Source: Nitrospira sp.
Lineage (GTDB): Bacteria > Nitrospirota > Nitrospiria > Nitrospirales > Nitrospiraceae
Reading direction: 5' to 3'
Assembly: GCA_022843785.1 (NCBI GenBank)
Contig: JALHMZ010000012.1
Coordinates: 62,001 to 126,000, forward strand
Length of the DNA stretch: 64,000 bases
Below the pieces are notes generated by a model. The model saw nothing but the letters and a program-made list of their open reading frames with translations. It did no database searches and had not been told where the DNA came from. Below, piece by piece: positions 62,237-64,000 of this stretch (positions are counted from its first letter, which is position 1; every line of letters starts with the position of its first letter). The translations under genes were made by a program, and so were the position numbers.

Positions 62237-64000
62237 CTACTCGTGTGGTGCATGCGTTGCTGCTGCCGATTTCAGAGCGGACTTCAACGTCTTCGAAGCT
62301 TCTGGAAGGGCATTAAGGATCGATTCGAGCTCTCGAAGAATGGCTTCAGGACTAATTTGTTCTCGAGTGCATATTGTACAGTCATCCAGTGGTTTGCAGA
62401 GATTTAGCTTCTGTAAGTATTCCTGGACCGTATCAGAGGTCAGGGCAAGTTGGGTCAATTCGGTTATTAGCATATTAGCGAATGCCTCTATGACGGCATC
62501 TGAGTTAACGCCTGAGTTAATGCCAGGAATTCTTGTAGATAGTAAGGCGTCCAATACCCCTGGAAAATCATAATCTGCTTTCTTTTTTATCTTCAGAGGT
62601 ATTCGTACGGAGTTTGCGCCTGGCGCACTTGTTTTTCTTACAAGATATCCATGCTGCCCTTCGCTTTTGTAAGTCCAATCCAGTGCATCTTTAGCTCGAA
62701 GTACGCCCTTTCCGAAATGCTCCATGTCATAGTCTGCAAAGCATTTGAATGTCGATTGTGAGAGTGCCTCATATACTGCCTCAGACCTTTCCCATAATCG
62801 CTGTGAGCCGGTGATCGATTGGAGTGCGCGTCGATTGTCCTGTATCCAGATTGAGGCTGCAGCAGCGACCTGCGGTGTGGCATGTGATGTGCCGGGTCCA
62901 TTGTCTCCAATAGCCTTAAATCTCCCAGGCTCGGCAATGGATCGAGTAATATTGGGGGCATAGGCGGCAATTACATTTTGGCTCATCACGTAGGTCGGAC
63001 CGTAGTTTCCTCTTATCATCCATGATAATAGATTGGAGAAATACCCTTTCCCAAATCTAACCCACCAAAATAGGTTGGGGGCATCGCCATAGCTCTCATG
63101 GTCTTTCGTTACTCCCGTCACTCCCATGACACGGCTATATCGAGCTGGATAGACAACCTGGCTGGGTGTTTTGAAGAAATTTAGGGGGCCAGCAAGAAAG
63201 TCTCCGGTAGCCGCGAAAATGGGAGTTCCATTCACATACGCATGATTGACTGAGGCAAAGAGACGCGCCGAAGGGAAACCCCCGGCACTAATCGTAATGA
63301 GATCAGCACCGTTTCTTACTGCCTGTTCGATCCCTTGTCCCATTGCACGGCTATCCAAATGTATGAATGAATCGTGAACCTTTATTGAAAAGACACTTGC
63401 GTTGGGATTCCCTCCCATAACATGGGTCGAAGCATCCGAATATATGTATTCACCGGCAGCAAGAGTTGACAGTGTTCCTGGCCCATGCCATAGAGAATTC
63501 AGGGGGCTATAAGGCCACTTCACGTCCTTCCCTGCCTCCCCGCCTTCCTTGCATTCGTATTCGCTACACGTATAGGAGTCCTTGACCACAAAATGGCGTG
63601 GCTTCATTGAATCGCAAGGGAAATACCCTGTGTCGAGATGAGCAATCTTTACATCACTAGGTTGGCCATCGCTATTAGGAAATACAGCGCGAAAGGCAGC
63701 TTGGAGTTGAGAATGGTCACTATCAAGGTGCCAGCCAGGTGTGTCTGAAGGCCACACCGGAGAAGCTTCCGCAAATATGGCTTGGGTACTGCCGGGACAG
63801 TCAGAAGCCGCATCGCTAGATACCGCAACCTCACTGGTCGATCGTACTTCATTGCCAGCTCGTTCGAGAGCATGGCTTATACTATCAATTAACTCCTGGT
63901 TGTCGAGATCTAGTACGGGTTCAATCACGTAAAGCTTGGCATCAGCGTCTGAATTTGAAGACTGAAGAAAACTCTTAATGGGTGCGAGCCCATTTTGTTC
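62237..64000 (-). CDS. Subtilisin-like serine protease (S8), 5' truncated by window edge
   Basis: The frame is open from the right edge, giving at least 587 residues; a GTG at 63928 is in frame but need not be the start. The catalytic triad is visible (numbering from the visible end): Asp123 in HLDTGY, His172 in LWHGPGTLSTLA and Ser372 in GPGTSHATPQVAAAA. The usual oxyanion-hole Asn is an Asp in AATGDF. A C-terminal region of about 200 residues contains RRALQSITGSQRL and YLQKLNLCKPLDDCTICT, and is not a known accessory domain. No signal peptide is seen within the window. It converges toward the FRG gene. Confidence 0.85.
   Translation of the reverse strand, partial: EQNGLAPIKSFLQSSNSDADAKLYVIEPVLDLDNQELIDSISHALERAGNEVRSTSEVAVSSDAASDCPGSTQAIFAEASPVWPSDTPGWHLDSDHSQLQAAFRAVFPNSDGQPSDVKIAHLDTGYFPCDSMKPRHFVVKDSYTCSEYECKEGGEAGKDVKWPYSPLNSLWHGPGTLSTLAAGEYIYSDASTHVMGGNPNASVFSIKVHDSFIHLDSRAMGQGIEQAVRNGADLITISAGGFPSARLFASVNHAYVNGTPIFAATGDFLAGPLNFFKTPSQVVYPARYSRVMGVTGVTKDHESYGDAPNLFWWVRFGKGYFSNLLSWMIRGNYGPTYVMSQNVIAAYAPNITRSIAEPGRFKAIGDNGPGTSHATPQVAAAASIWIQDNRRALQSITGSQRLWERSEAVYEALSQSTFKCFADYDMEHFGKGVLRAKDALDWTYKSEGQHGYLVRKTSAPGANSVRIPLKIKKKADYDFPGVLDALLSTRIPGINSGVNSDAVIEAFANMLITELTQLALTSDTVQEYLQKLNLCKPLDDCTICTREQISPEAILRELESILNALPEASKTLKSALKSAAATHAPHE

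Overview
The window reads as chromosomal DNA of a Nitrospira-like bacterium (phylum Nitrospirota). This is an inference from gene content: a 2-oxoacid:ferredoxin oxidoreductase locus with one alpha and two beta subunits (the kind used in the reductive TCA cycle), an A-type Fe-S carrier beside it, a Tat-exported copper-storage protein, a debranching-enzyme/GH63 pair, a YdbH-YnbE-YdbL envelope operon, and a long palindromic intergenic repeat of a kind I associate with these genomes. No rRNA or ribosomal operon is present to fix the taxonomy. Both ends cut a gene: a molybdopterin oxidoreductase at the left and a subtilisin-like protease at the right.

Layout. 1-10.1 kb is envelope biology: the tail of a YedY-like enzyme, the ydbH-ynbE-ydbL operon on the minus strand, then on the plus strand one very large polypeptide joining a GH8 endoglucanase to a BcsA-type glycan synthase and two PilZ-like modules, followed by a BcsC-like TPR/beta-barrel exporter. 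10.3-17.4 kb is central metabolism: a decayed copy of a dipeptide epimerase, groES, the ferredoxin oxidoreductase cluster with an erpA-like gene, and the intact epimerase. 17.4-22.1 kb holds small secreted and stress genes: a copper-storage protein, a CPCC protein, a heme-c-motif lipoprotein, DUF3565, a hicAB toxin-antitoxin pair, a lipoprotein and a GlcG/HbpS protein. 22.3-28.9 kb has two large alpha-glucan hydrolases and a secreted beta-helix protein. 29.0-33.0 kb is housekeeping: coaE, trxB, a four-helix-bundle protein, thiI and a phosphopantetheinyl transferase.

33.1-37.2 kb is an integrated element in a tRNA-Ser(CGA) gene. It has a 51-bp perfect direct repeat at its ends (33111-33161 and 36897-36947), a truncated tyrosine recombinase beside the right repeat, an antisense scrap that looks like a P27-type small terminase, and four uncharacterised cargo genes. 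A second short copy of the tRNA 3' end at about 37145-37170 suggests a further event. A large uncharacterised gene and a DUF2779-type nuclease follow.

40.6-58.6 kb returns to core genes: a MATE transporter, an SGNH hydrolase, a ketopantoate reductase fused to a sulfite-oxidase-fold domain, a sirtuin, a HAD hydrolase, a response regulator, a 39-aa mS38/COX24-type protein, valS, nadC, birA, coaX, grpE-dnaK-dnaJ and rsmE. From 58.6 kb to the end the region is accessory: a vapBC cassette bracketed by a duplicated 3' end of rsmE, an orphan antitoxin-like gene, a small conserved protein, an FRG-domain protein, two MITE-like repeats and the truncated S8 protease.

The strongest candidates for new biology are the GH8-BcsA-PilZ-PilZ fusion with no visible BcsB, the tRNA-Ser island and its unknown cargo, the PanE fusion, the vapBC insertion at rsmE, and the FRG/S8-protease pair at the right end.
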